Shown: positions 36,881 to 48,786 of the stretch, piece by piece
Position numbering within the stretch: position 1 is the first letter of the stretch
How the letters are laid out: the number at the start of each line of letters is the position of its first letter
NCBI GenBank assembly: GCA_963277665.1
Contig: OY728130.1
Span: 427,539,101 to 427,603,100 of the forward strand
Source: Viscum album
Lineage: Eukaryota; Streptophyta; Magnoliopsida; Santalales; Viscaceae
DNA length: 64,000 bases
Direction: 5' to 3'
Notes under the pieces: model-generated
The model's input: only the letters and a program-made list of their open reading frames with translations
Told to the model about the DNA's origin: nothing
Databases searched by the model: none
Made by a program: the position numbers and the translations under genes

Positions 36881-38749
36881 ATTAAGAAATCATAATTATT
36901 TCCCATCATTCCCAATATAGATGGGGTTTTTATGTTAGATTATACAAAGGTGAGGTAGTTTAGATACCTGATAGAGGTGTCAAATCCAAATTACCATAAA
37001 AAGAGACCTCAATAATCATGTTATATATTTTGGTAATATACAATGTGTTACCATATATGATTATTCATTCATAGATGTATTTACATAATCTAAAATATAA
37101 TTTCAACCATTTTATAGATAATGAATTTCACATATGTCGATGCTCCAAATCTCGAAGAACAACCCATTTATCAGTATGCCAAATCTCAAAACTAGAGGAA
37201 GAAAAAGCTTTTGTGCATGCCGATGCTACAAATATAGAGGAACAATGTATAGATGATGTTAATACCAATGAGATGGTACATGGTGAATAATGCATGTAAA
37301 TGAAAAAATAGGAGTTCCATAGAATGAAATCATTATAAAATAATATTATGTTGAGACTAAAATGAATAAAATTCAAGGTTGGATAGAATACATGTACCTA
37401 TCCAATTAACCCTAATAAGGAAATGTTTATTTGTCACTTTGGTATCACAACTCAAATTGACATTGTGATTTATATTAATTGGTGTCAAAATATCTTCCCA
37501 TTCTTAATGAACTAATTTTGGAAGATATTAGTGTAACATTGTTATATAATTTATTTAGTTTACTAGAAAATGATGAAATGCTCATTTACTCTTTATTATC
37601 CATTCCAGATTGAATTTATAGTAGATGAATAAAAAATAAAATATGTATTAATGATAACGAGAAAGGATCATTGATGATTTTGGACAATTATAATGAAGTA
37701 TCACATCAAATATATGGAATATAAAATAAAACTTCACCCATTATAGATGTATTCACACATGATAAAAAAATGTAGAATATGTTTATTGGTCATCGTAAGT
37801 AGAAAAATATTTTTGTACCTTTCTATTGGTAATACATTGCATGAAAATAAGTGTATTAATGAGTTTAATTAAGAATTATTAATTAATAAAATAGAAACTA
37901 CGTGGTAAAAATAAGCAGCATGTATAAAAACTAATGTACCCCTACTATAAAGTAAATATGAGGTATACTTAGCATTGAAAAAAAAGTAAATATTTTTGAA
38001 CTACAACAATAGTTTTATGTGACATGAAAAGAGACATAATTATTTTCCTTTTTTTATATAATGATTTATGAGTCAAAATAAAAAGCCACTTCTATACTAC
38101 ATCATGTGTTATTGAAGGAGGCATGTGTAAATAAAGATGATATAACACACAAAAAGTGTGGGAATAGTGTGTATGTATGAGATAATAGAAATTTATTTAT
38201 CATTAAATAGACATTATATAATAATAATTACTAATTTTCCTATGTTTTTATCTGACTTATATGAAATAATCATAATCAGGTATACCCGATGGACTTTTAC
38301 TATCAATGGCCTCGAAGTGGCTATAAAAATATGGAATTCATATATGTGTGGGTTTTCTAGTGTCACCCTAACATATATTGAGAATAGAAATGAAAATGAT
38401 GATAAAGATAATAAAATGGAAGAGATCCATGAATAATTATCTACTCTATAAGAAAAATATAATTGGTAGTCTCATTTGTTAAAAAATGTTATGTCAAAGG
38501 AATCAAATAGAAGAAACTGCATAACAAAGAACCATTTTGTAAAGATCCTACCCAACCCACTATCTTTGAGGTGAGTAATTCCTCTCAATGGTTCATAATA
38601 TAAGAGGTTATAAATTTTATTATAATTATTTTGATGATGTTTGGATTAGGTAGACATAGATACCTTTGTGTACTAATATTCTTTAGAATGAAAATTATTA
38701 TGATTTATATCTATCGACACCAACCAATCGACATTTTTGAAGGGTTCCA
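36881..38749. other. Decayed CACTA interior, no gene resolved
   Basis: Between the transposase and the ORF2-like remnant. A 71-codon frame at 37075-37290 (acidic tail, Cys-rich start) is not recognised. It is likely intron or decayed coding sequence of the same CACTA. Confidence 0.3.
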
Positions 38750-39365
38750 TGTAAAATATCCAAGTAGATAATATAAAAAATAGTAAAATCCCAATAGGTC
38801 TTGTGAGAGTTGTCATTCACATAGATCACAAACCAAACGTTGAGATCCATGTTCCACTTTATGGTGCATATATTCAGACAAAAAATCTTATTATTGAAAC
38901 ATTCCTAGAATTTTTATTTTATATTGTAGAAATTCATGTCTATAAGGAGGTCCTTTCAAAAAAAATTATGAGAAAACATTAACAAGTAATGAGAAAATTC
39001 AGAACTAATGAATGTTATTACAGATACACAAATAGAAGTGGTGAAATGGAAGATCAAATCAAAACAATCTAAAAGTTCAACATACCAATCAAAAATATCT
39101 AACGAACCTTCATTTACCTCATTCGTTCAACTTCCACATTTTTGTATCATTAATGGTTCATATGGATATAATGTTAAGTCGTGGTGGAATGACTATTATT
39201 GATTTTGAGGAATTGTTGTACAGAGTGGACATTACAGACTATATTGGTATTAAGCATGTAAATGAAAACATCATGAATAAATGTCAAGGATTATCAATTA
39301 TAAATGTATACAAAAAGAATTTTTTCATGATTTTTTTGTCCAATATATGATCTATTGTGTTAATT
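38750..39365 (+). pseudogene. Remnant of a CACTA second ORF (region before a Ulp1-like protease)
   Basis: The frame at about 38800-38940 reads GLVRVVIHIDHKPNVEIHVP then LYGAYIQTKNLIIETFLEFL. This resembles the conserved segment of plant CACTA second ORFs (VrVsVd...P-lPvP...tv-dAiGtFl-WP) that precedes a Ulp1-type peptidase. The frame at 39153-39350 (DFEELLYRVDITDYIG, IKHVNENIMN) could be the linker into the peptidase; catalytic His/Asp/Cys were not identified. Same strand and order as the transposase upstream. Confidence 0.4.
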
Positions 39366-39719
39366 AAGACTAAATGCTATTCACAATATTTATAGGCATA
39401 TGTGACAATAATTGTTTTAAGGGGAAACCTTTTGAACAAAAACATGCAGTCATTAGTCCTGATGTAAACTCTATAAATCTTTTATAATTGGAACAAAAGA
39501 GATATGATGTAATAGTGGAAAAAATGGACACAAATAAAAGTAATTTCATACATTTCATATTATCTTATGATTATTTTTCTCAGGATAGGTTGGTGAATAA
39601 GTACAATTAGAATCATGACATGAGGACCATCCATGAGCATAAAAAGGATTTCAAATTATACATATTTACATGTATTAGTGTATATATATTAACATCCCAC
39701 AATTTACACATATATATAA

Positions 39720-40975
39720 AAATTATTTTTCTCATGGTTTCTACAGTGCCTGCCAAAAACTAATAAAAAATACTACAGTTATTATGTTTGAAAATTTATG
39801 AAATGTAATATATTAAAATATAAATATTGAGTCCCTAAAGAGGTATTTCTGATGATAATTACAATTTCACTTATAATATTCATAAATACTTATTTATTTA
39901 TATTTTATGGATTTTAACAGGACTATCGATGGTCCTTGTTTTCAAAAGAAGAAATCATTTTGTTTATAAATTAATGTGATGAATAAATGGTTTCATAAAG
40001 TATATATACATCATAAAAAATTTACATTATACTAATTATTTAGTTAATTTCCCCATCATTAAATACATTTTTTAGTTAATTTCCTTTTTTATTGGTTACA
40101 TACTTTTTTTAAAATTCCATAGAGATCATGAAGAAATTATTTCATTTACAATAATGGTGATCTCATGATGATTCAATTTCTTTTTTATTTTGTAACACAT
40201 TCAACATTTAGTTCTATAAAACAATAATATTGTTATGTAACCCCAAATAATGAATTAAGTTCATAAAAAAAAGAAACAGCATGATATTTAGAAATCACCA
40301 TCACCTTAATCAGATACATAGTATTTTGAATATGACATGAAGTTTATTTTTTAGTTTAAAATTAATATTTTATTTAAAAACACACATCATATTCTCAATT
40401 ATAAGAAAAAAATCAAAGTTATTATGCTTGAATGTTTTTCAAAGATATCATTTTCATCAATAAAACTAGCATCGTCGATGATGTATTTCTAATGATAAAA
40501 AAACATTCATTTAAAATATTTAATAATCATTTGTTTATTCATGTTTTTCCAACACTACCTGGGATTTTTAGAATATTATTATTCATAATATGAAGTATAT
40601 ATTTTTAGAAATAAATAGGAACAAAACATGGTGTTGGAATGTATACCAACATTATGAATAGGTTATTTCCTACTACTTTTGTATTTAATTTTTTAATCAT
40701 TTTATCTCATATTTCGTAGTTAATTTACATATCATTTTTATCTGAAATAATTTTTTAAATTTTAAAAGAGATCATGATGAATGATGATGAAATCATGATA
40801 TAAACATGTAAATTCATTATTCATGCAAATAAAAAATTATTCACTCATGATGAAAAATATTTATATTTATTCTGAAACACATTAAACGTTCAGTTTTATC
40901 AAATATTATAAGTATTAGGAATCACCAAATATTGAATTCATTTAATAATAAAAAATTCATAGTGTGATGTATAGA
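39720..40975 (+). repeat. Two tandem units of about 650 bp
   Basis: Block about 39720-40375 is followed by a homologous block about 40376-40975. Matching landmarks: aaagttattatgcttgaatg (40418) against cagttattatgtttgaaaat (39776), gaggtatttctgatgataa against gatgtatttctaatgataa, ataggtta/attggttac, agagatcatgaagaa (40121) against agagatcatgatgaa (40767), taacacattcaacattta (40193) against aaacacattaaacgttca (40878). Each unit ends in a segment like the 175-bp satellite next to it. Confidence 0.55.
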
Positions 40976-41341
40976 AATTATCCACAACTAATCTCAAGCA
41001 TGGTATTCTCATTATGAATTAAAATGATTGTTTCTAGTTTATAATTTACACATTAGTTCAAAAAAAATTATATACTCATAAATGAGAAAAATTGATCACA
41101 TTGATTTCAAACATAATGAAAATGATCAATAAGTCATTTGTGACATGTAAGAATAAAATGCACTTAAATACCATACAAGGTGTTTTCTAAATAACACAAA
41201 GTGAATGTTTTTAGTTTAGAATTTAAATTTTAGTTAGAATCTGACATGTATACTCAAAACCAACAAAACACATTTTTAAAATGATCCGTAAATCATTTTT
41301 GATGTGTATGAATCAGAAACACATATATATTATACACGGTG
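40976..41341 (+). repeat. About 175-bp satellite, left part of the split array
   Basis: About two units. The diagnostic order is tgatc-ataa-tcatttgtgacatgtaagaat, then cacaaagtgaatgttttta, then tttaaattttagtt, then ctcaaaaccaa-aaaacaca. The same order continues at 52843 in the same orientation and in phase, so the retrotransposon between them landed inside the array. Confidence 0.65.
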
Positions 41342-41904
41342 TGTAACAACCCAATTATATAGAGAGAAATAAATTTTCATATCTATTAAAATTTATGAAT
41401 ACAATATTAATTTTATGTTAAAGAGGACACTTTTTCGATAGAGTACTCAACACGCAACAATAGGTTTCTTTGAAATATTACATTGCACACAGCTTTGAGT
41501 TATAAAGAAAAATAATATAAACATATTATTATTTTAAATGATAGCTAACAATAAGCCATTTTATTGGTTGGAATGAACATAAATAACTATAATATTATTA
41601 TTAAATGTCTATATTTATCCAAAAAAATTAGAGGCTTAAAATAATAATGTATCCAATTTTAAGCATGAAATACTCTAATATTATTAAAATGTCATTTATC
41701 CACCTTTTAATGGAGAAAACTTTTTAAATCTAGTTTTTGACACCTTTATATGTCCTATTTTAAGAAATAAACTTCTTTTCTAGAATAGGAACATCAAAAT
41801 TTAATTTGGATAAATTTTCAGTAATTTTATGATAAAGTTAATTTTGTAATGAATACTGAGAAATATAGTATTTTGAGTCAAAACAAAATTATTAACTTAT
41901 TTAT

Positions 41905-42832
41905 TTATAATGTTCTTCCAATGGGCTATAGGTCCTCATTTGTTATTTATTTATGATAATCTACATTCTAATGGGTGAGGTGGAACCCTTACAAGGCTCA
42001 TAGGAGTAAGTATTACATGGCACGTTGGCCTTAGAGGAATCCATTGCCCATAGGCTTCAAACATTACATACAACCCAGGATAAGTGCTTGGAACTAATAA
42101 TCACAAGAATCTTCATCATGAAATCAGATATCAACCTTCACATGGTTGTTCGGCTAGGCTTTCCTATGCATGGAAAATCTTGTCCTACTGGAAGGTTCCA
42201 TATTCCCCCACTCATTAAATCCATTTAGCTTTTGCTATGGTAAATTCTCTTTTCTCATACTCCTTTTGGAGCTTGTTCCATGTAGGTTGCCTAGTATTAA
42301 TTTACACTTAAGGTGGCCTGATGGCCTTGAGGTGGCCCGAAGGCCTTTCTGACCCAAAGGACAGGGTGTACTAAAGACCTTTAAGGACTCGAGGATCAAA
42401 TTGGTGGCCCAAAACTCAAATGGAGGAATAGTTTCAAATTCTACAGTTCTAAACAATAGTTGCTAAAGTTCTTACTACAGTATCTAATACAGTTCCTACT
42501 ACAATACTACTACAATGTAACAATGGTAACTTTAAATATTCATCTGCTTGGATTTGATCTCGGGTCACATGGATGCACTTAAGGAGTCCTCACCAACCGG
42601 GATGAGGCTCATGTGCAAAATGTGGTTGTCAATTAAGAATGCCTCTTTACCAGTATGGTGGGTTTGCCAACCTAGGGAGATACATGTTCCCCTGCTAATC
42701 CATAGAATTGAATAGCCCTATTCAATACATTAACAGTGTCCATGCCTGGTGGAACTAGACCATGTTCCAGTTCCCCTAGACAGTTAAATGGCACAACCGG
42801 TGAACCACTCGACTAACGCCCTGAGGGAATTT
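41905..42832 (-). mobile_element. SINE-like insertion with class II tRNA-type promoter
   Basis: About 930 bases present in the 5' LTR but absent from the 3' LTR (which runs through at about 49345), flanked by ttatttata on both sides. On the minus strand it begins with an A box ttagtcgagtgg (complement of 42805-42816) and a B box ggtctagttcc (complement of 42751-42761). The 43-base gap fits a tRNA with a long variable arm (Ser or Leu). More GC-rich than its surroundings. At 930 bases it is long for a plant SINE, so it may be compound. Confidence 0.5.
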
Positions 42833-44115
42833 ATTTATATAGTTATATTTTACTTTTAATTTGTTTTAATGATTAATTGGATTACATTTTTACCATTTAA
42901 TCCAATATTGGTCATTGAATGTAATTTCACTTTTGAATTGGACATAAACACATCTTAATCTTTTGATAGTTATTACTTCGTAAAAACCGGCTTTTTGGTT
43001 TTGACAATGAGAATTAATTTTAAATTAATTTATTCAAATTATATGTTTTTAATTTGGAAAAATAGATTCCACAATTAGAATCAAATGTTCAAAATTTAGT
43101 AAATATGTACAGTTTATTTGTGGATTGTATGAATAGTAAATTTAGTAAATATTTTATTCACCATGGTTAAAGGGTAAATCTGGTAAATAAGGGTAACAAA
43201 TAATATTATAATAATATTAAACTACTGTATCACATGTCCTAAAACAATTGAATTATAAATTTTATACCATATTAATCCTTGGGTATATTTTTTGTACCTG
43301 ATGGAGGGACATTTGTGTGAACATGACATTTAATTAATTTTAATTTAATGTTATGAGAAATATAACCTAAACATGTGTATTTTACTAAAAAAATTAGGGG
43401 GTTATATAAGTGATATATTTTACTATAAAAATCATTGTAAATATACGAATATTTAATAAATCATTGTATTTTATTTATAATTTTTAGACATAAAATAAAT
43501 AAATATATTTCTGATGCAATGATGATGTAGTGATTACCTTATTAATGAATGATTTAAATAAATGAGATTATAAATATTAAAATAAATTTATTATAAAACC
43601 TTTTAGGCCATAAAATAACAATAGGTATTATTATGACTTGTTATCTTTGAATTAAGGAATGTTTTTTGAAAAAATAGGGTTTTTATGAATTTTTAAAACG
43701 TTATGAGATTAGTAGTTTAAAAATTTACATAAATGAGTTTCTAAAAAAATAATATTTTAATATATGATTTAATAGTCTTAAAAATCTATGATTCGGAAAA
43801 ATTAATTATATAATTATGAACATGTCATTAATTTACCACCTGATTTTCTATTGGTATTTTATAGTTACTATATTAACCATATAGTATGAATATACAAGAA
43901 GACATGGTAATATTTAAATTAGTTAACTAACAATTAAAGCTAAAATATAAGGATAAATTTGGGACCTAGAATTGTCTAAAACCTATTGGAAGAGAAGTTG
44001 TTTACCCAAAAGAATCTTATCTTTGAAATAAATGAATTTGGGACAATTTTATATCGAAAATCATTTTATAATAAAATAATACTTTCAAACTTTCCAGAAG
44101 TACATCTCCCCCTCT

Positions 44116-44123
44116 TATAAAAG
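44116..44123 (+). promoter_or_regulatory. TATA box of the second element's 5' LTR
   Basis: tataaaag after ccccctct, same context as 6601. The 3' LTR has the decayed taataaaagg at 50635. Confidence 0.6.
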
Positions 44124-44293
44124 AGTATCCACTCTACAGATTTAATCACACCTCTCAAGACCCTTGGTTATTCTAAAATCTATATAAATGAGATCCCAAC
44201 ATCCTTATTTTACTCCTAGAAAAATTAACTTTGGCATAAGGTTATTCAATAAAGGCTTTTGGCACAAATCAAAGAGAGTTATACGTTTTAGAG

Positions 44294-45958
44294 GCAGTAT
44301 CTTCTCTAAAGGTCCTTTCCATTATTTTAAATATTTGATCTCCACTATATTCTTATTAATTGATTAAATAAAAACAATATTATCCTAAATATACTTATAT
44401 GTTTTTATGTGAATTATTTGAAGTATACTTACACACACCTCAATCTAATGGATACGAACATATTGTTTCTGTGTATGGCGAACTTTTGTCTCTTGAAACA
44501 ATGGTTGTTCGATTTTCCCCTACCACCACTCATGGTGGAAATTATGATATAAAAATATTTATATGTGATATATATTATATTTATATTGTCTCTATTATTC
44601 TTTTTTGTTTTCATTTACATCATACCTTTATGCATTCGATAATCTATAAATATGATAATTTTATTTGAGGAAGTGCGGAATACCGCTCCCTCAAAGTGAT
44701 ATGACCCATTCATTCCATACTTTAAATATATAAAAGGTGGAATTAATGAACTTATTTTACAGAAATAACCAATATACTATAATGGAATTATAATATACAG
44801 ATTTATCATTTAGTTTTTTTCCTTTAAATATGAAAATAAAATAAATTAGAGTTTATTCCTACATATAACATAACGTCAACATGAATGGTGCATTTCATTT
44901 CTTATATCCAGATGTCATAAAATATTCAAAATATATATACTGAATCTAAATAAATATATACTAGATATATATAATATTTAAATCATAAATATGATTCTGG
45001 AGATAATTTAATTTTGACCACTCGAACAATTTTTAATTATAACAAGTTCATTTTTGACACAAGTACCGAACATCGACAAAACGACTGATATGAAAATGAA
45101 TAATTACATGATTTTTATAACAAGGTAATATGTGATTTAAAATGAATTATAAACTAGAAAAGGGTTTTGAGGGTAGTAGAAAATAAATTATGTTTATTAT
45201 TCATGAATTTTAAGAATGAACGACACAAGTCCAACCCAATGTAATGGAATTCATATCAATATACATTCATTGAGATATATATTGGTTTATACATGACCAT
45301 CTTTTATACCATGTATAATTATACAATTTTTCTTTTAATTTCATTAAATGGTTTTCAAAGGGAATATTTCTATATTAAGATCTCTACTAAATAAAAAAGG
45401 AATGTTTATTTTTAACGTATACGATGATAATGTCCTTTTCGCCACTGCAAGAATTATTTGATATTTAGAATCCTTAACAATCCATAATGTTTTTAATGGA
45501 AAATAAATACCATATACCCTTTTATGTATTTTTTCTTTGAAAATGGTTTTGATAAATCATTGATTATGTCGATATCTTGAAATTATGTATTGGGATTTCA
45601 ATGTGAAAATGTTATCTTTCCATTATTCTTGATTTATGTATTATGATTGTGTTATGGTTCTTGGGAATTTTTTACTTATAAGGGTGGTTACATGATGAAC
45701 CTTGGTCAGGTGAGTCTGGGATATATCTCTAATTTATTGGGTAACATGGCGCAGGTAAACATTAATGTTTCTCCTAATAAGATTAGGGAATATACTATGA
45801 TGGGTATACGGAACGTAAGTCCATATGTAGCTGTGAAAGATTAAATGTAATAATTTTATAGCTGCGACAAGTTACCTTTATGATTTCCATCCCTTATTTT
45901 ATATCCCTTACTAATATTTTTATACTGATCCCAATTTTTTTTGATATTATTTCCACAG
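44294..45958 (+). other. Putative leader intron in the second element
   Basis: Acceptor ttatttccacag|tctataag is conserved. The donor here is gc; the 3' LTR keeps ttttagag|gtatca at 50813 but has lost its acceptor (tttttcacatgg near 52585). Each LTR thus keeps one half. Confidence 0.4.
44455..44695 (+). promoter_or_regulatory. Two leader hairpins (second element, 5' LTR)
   Basis: 44455-44511: arms cgaacatattgtttc / gaaacaatggttgttcg, loop containing gtatggcgaac...gtctc. 44664-44695: arms tttgagg / cctcaaa, loop aagtgcggaataccgctc. Spacing 209 bases. Arms have no resemblance to those of the first element at the same positions, yet pair well, and the loop keeps cggaataccg. Confidence 0.65.
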
Positions 45959-46212
45959 TCTATAAGAATGGGTAAGAGAAAGAAAAAATTCATGAATATC
46001 TATTTCAATAATAGAATTCTTTTTTTTATTTAAGGATTTTTATTTTTATAAAATAAATGGATAGAGTATAAGTTTATAATTTGTAATTTTTTAGAGGTGA
46101 TGTAATAAATATGGCCTAATTATCTAAATCTATAAACCTGAAAATATCCCCAATATTGAATTATTGACATATCTCAAGATTATGTAATGTTTATGGTTGT
46201 GGCCTTGTAGTC

Positions 46213-46224
46213 TGTATCAGAGGA
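46213..46224 (+). promoter_or_regulatory. Primer binding site of the second element
   Basis: tgtatcagagga, one base from the tggtatcagagg initiator-tRNA-Met type; agrees with the site at 2044. Confidence 0.7.
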
Positions 46225-46437
46225 TAGTTTAGATAACATTAGAGGTTAAGGTGATATTTAAGCATTCCATACATAAAAAAAGTGGTAAGCATATTAGAAA
46301 TAGGCATAGTTATTTTAGATAAATTGAATGATTTTAAGAAAACATGAATAAGTATTTCTTAGTGGATATCCTCTTAAAAAGATAATATATTATTTTTTAG
46401 TGATATACTCACACTGACCTTTTTGGTTTTAGATTAA

Positions 46438-46910
46438 ATGGTTGGATATAATAGTCACCACAGTAAAAATGGATGTGAAGGAAACTATGGTGGTTTTTTG
46501 AATAAGAAAACAAAGGAAATTGGAGCTGCAATGAGAACTGTTGTGGTTATTCTCAAAAACCTATCTGCAGTTATGATTAACCACTTGAACCTTATTTATT
46601 TTTCTAAGGTATCATATATGCGGTAAACGAATACCTATAGACATTCATGTAATAATGTTAAATGTAAGTATATTCAAAAACCTATGTGTCAATGATGTGG
46701 AATGAAACTCCTAGAAAAATGCTTCAATGGGGAGAGAATAAGTTATATATGTGGTTATGATGATCATAAAACAGTAACCTGCATTGGAAAAAAAAGAAGC
46801 ATTCAGTTTCCTCAATGAAAGGTAATGAATTCCTTTCCTAGTGATCAATTGAATGCTTTAAATGTAGTGTACATGGTAATTATGAAAATAGATTTCCTAT
46901 GATGAAGGTT
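46438..46910 (+). pseudogene. gag: Decayed gag with the capsid core deleted
   Basis: Starts MVGYNSHHSKNGCEG, parallel to MAGTRRNRVDQCNG of the intact gag. About 85 codons later comes the nucleocapsid tail: CGMKLLEKCFNGERISYICG then YDDHKTVTC (about 46695-46780), the counterpart of residues 266-294 of the intact protein, and CFKCSVHGNYENRFP (about 46853), counterpart of 320-334. In the intact gene about 260 codons separate start and first knuckle, so roughly 180 codons, the Retrotrans_gag core, are missing. Stops and lost cysteines (SYIC for CxxC) confirm a pseudogene. Confidence 0.65.
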
Positions 46911-47533
46911 TAGGAATGGTATTTTTTGGACCGTACAAATATTTGTTTACAAATACTTAATGCCTTTCAAATTGAAGATGAAGAAACTAAAAATGACCTA
47001 TGAAAGGTATGGATTTTTTCTTACCTAATGTTTTGACATGATTGAAATGTTATGAAATTATGAATGATTTTATTGGTAGGAAAGAACTATGAAAGAATAA
47101 TATGTAAAAACATGGATAAAGAATTATAAATAATATTTAATGATTAATATTTCTACAATTTAGTAATTCAAGAGTTATGTTGGATCTATGGATGATGGTA
47201 TGTTTAAATGTATTAATAATGAGATTATTTTTCAGAACTTTTAGTATTTATAAAAATAATGTTTTTAATATATAATGTAATTGATGAAGAACAATCTTAT
47301 CTTTTGTAGATATAGTTATAAATAACCATTATGGTTTATATGATCCCTGAATTTGAGGAAATTATGGTTTATTAGTTTTTGGGATGCAAAATGTGAGTTA
47401 AGAAATAACCATGGATGTTAAATCATATTATTGATATTTTGAAGGATTTTATCTCATTTTTTTAATGTTATTAAAATTTTATGGTTTCTGAAAAAGGATA
47501 ACACATAGAACATGTGACAACCAATCATGTCGG

Positions 47534-47606
47534 ACCAATCTGTGGGAATCGAACCCATAACCAATGTGCGACTAGAATTTATTGCCTACCACTCACCTAC
47601 ATAAAA
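47534..47606 (-). other. Antisense tRNA-like unit (second element)
   Basis: B box ggttcgattcc (complement of 47545-47555) is unchanged from the first element; A box taggtgagtgg (complement of 47589-47599) has two changes. Spacing is identical. Flanks atcatgtcggac...tgtggg also match (4005-4030). The T arm has one change (ccata for ccaca on the plus strand). Confidence 0.55.
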
Positions 47607-48771
47607 TCCCTGGTTAGTATGACTTATTATTTTTAGTTAAATGATTTTATGGACCAAGAATAAATTGATTTTGGATCTTATGTTTTATAAAATTTGTTTC
47701 CTTAGTATAGTATAATGATTTTTTGATTAATTGGTAAATATTATTTTTGAAGACATTTTCACTTTTGGGAACACTATATGCCTAAGGAAAATAAAATACT
47801 ATGGGATTTCATTGGAGGATTATTGGTGGAATTTTATTTTGGAAGAATCTATGTTTTTATTATGAATATATTGAGATTTGGGATATTTATAGAAATTATT
47901 ATCCAATCATATAGAATATGTGATTAGGTTAATTACTTTTTAGTGTGTGACTTTAAGAGTAGTTGATGTTATTTGAAGATAAATGTTAAGATTTATCGTT
48001 AAAGACTATGTGATCAAATCGTTCAGAATTTTGGATTTAAATCTTATTTTGGATTAAATTGAATATATTTAAGTAAAATTGTGTATTGAAAGGTATTTTT
48101 TGAAATTTGGGTATTTTTTGTTGAATTTTGGAGATTAAGAGTAGTACTTCTTATATAAAGGATTATCCTTTTAAGGTATTATCTGATCTTGTACTTTCCA
48201 TTTTGAATTTTTTTAATGTATAAAGATAGGGGAAATAAATAGTTCATCTTTTGTGGATTATTTTATTCTATAGAGGTTTATTATAATTCTTTTTATGTGA
48301 CCATTTCATCATTAATACTCATCCTTTGTAGAAAAGTTGAGTTTGTTGTAGAAATTTAGTAATGGAATAAACTCTACATGAGAAGTAAGTATGATTCCTT
48401 ATGTTATTAGTGAAGATCATAAATACATTTATCAACATTATGAAAAGGATATTAAAACATAAAAATTGTTTTTTTACTTTTAAAACTGCAAAACTAATGA
48501 TCCTTTAACCCATCACATGTTTTTTTTGTTTTTCTAGTGGATAACAATCTCCTAGTCATGGTTTATATCACTCTCCATCAGAACATGATTCTTATTTTTC
48601 CTTCTATATCCATATTTTACTACATGGAATCATAGTGTGTTTTATCTTGGGTGACCTTTTTTACTTCTCTTTCACTATTTAAATGTGTTAGTATTATTTA
48701 CTCTTTTTCTAATGTGGGATATTCAATGAGTTTTCTAAGCCCAATTTAAAAATTGTGAGGACACAATTTCC
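47607..48771 (+). other. Interior of second element, non-coding
   Basis: No pol motif. Around 48560-48660 it matches the first element near 4510-4620. Confidence 0.4.
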
Positions 48772-48786
48772 AAAAGGGAGGAATGA
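48772..48786 (+). promoter_or_regulatory. Polypurine tract of the second element
   Basis: aaaagggaggaatga just before tgaaatgaccc, the 3' LTR start. Confidence 0.6.

Larger units (their letters stand above)
41342..46212 (+). mobile_element. 5' LTR of the second element (with insertion)
   Basis: Starts tgtaacaaccc, ends about ccttgtagtc just before the PBS. Aligns along its length with 48787-52842 except for extra sequence at about 41905-42832. Contains TATA (44116), donor-like gag|gcagta (44294, gc instead of gt), two hairpins, and acceptor ttatttccacag (45958). The third hairpin has lost its 5' arm: only catgaatggtg at about 44880 remains. Confidence 0.8.

Noticed and set aside
44399..44668. 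89-codon plus-strand frame in the 5' LTR of the second element
   Set aside because: It spans a structured hairpin, and the equivalent 3' LTR sequence has no comparable frame.
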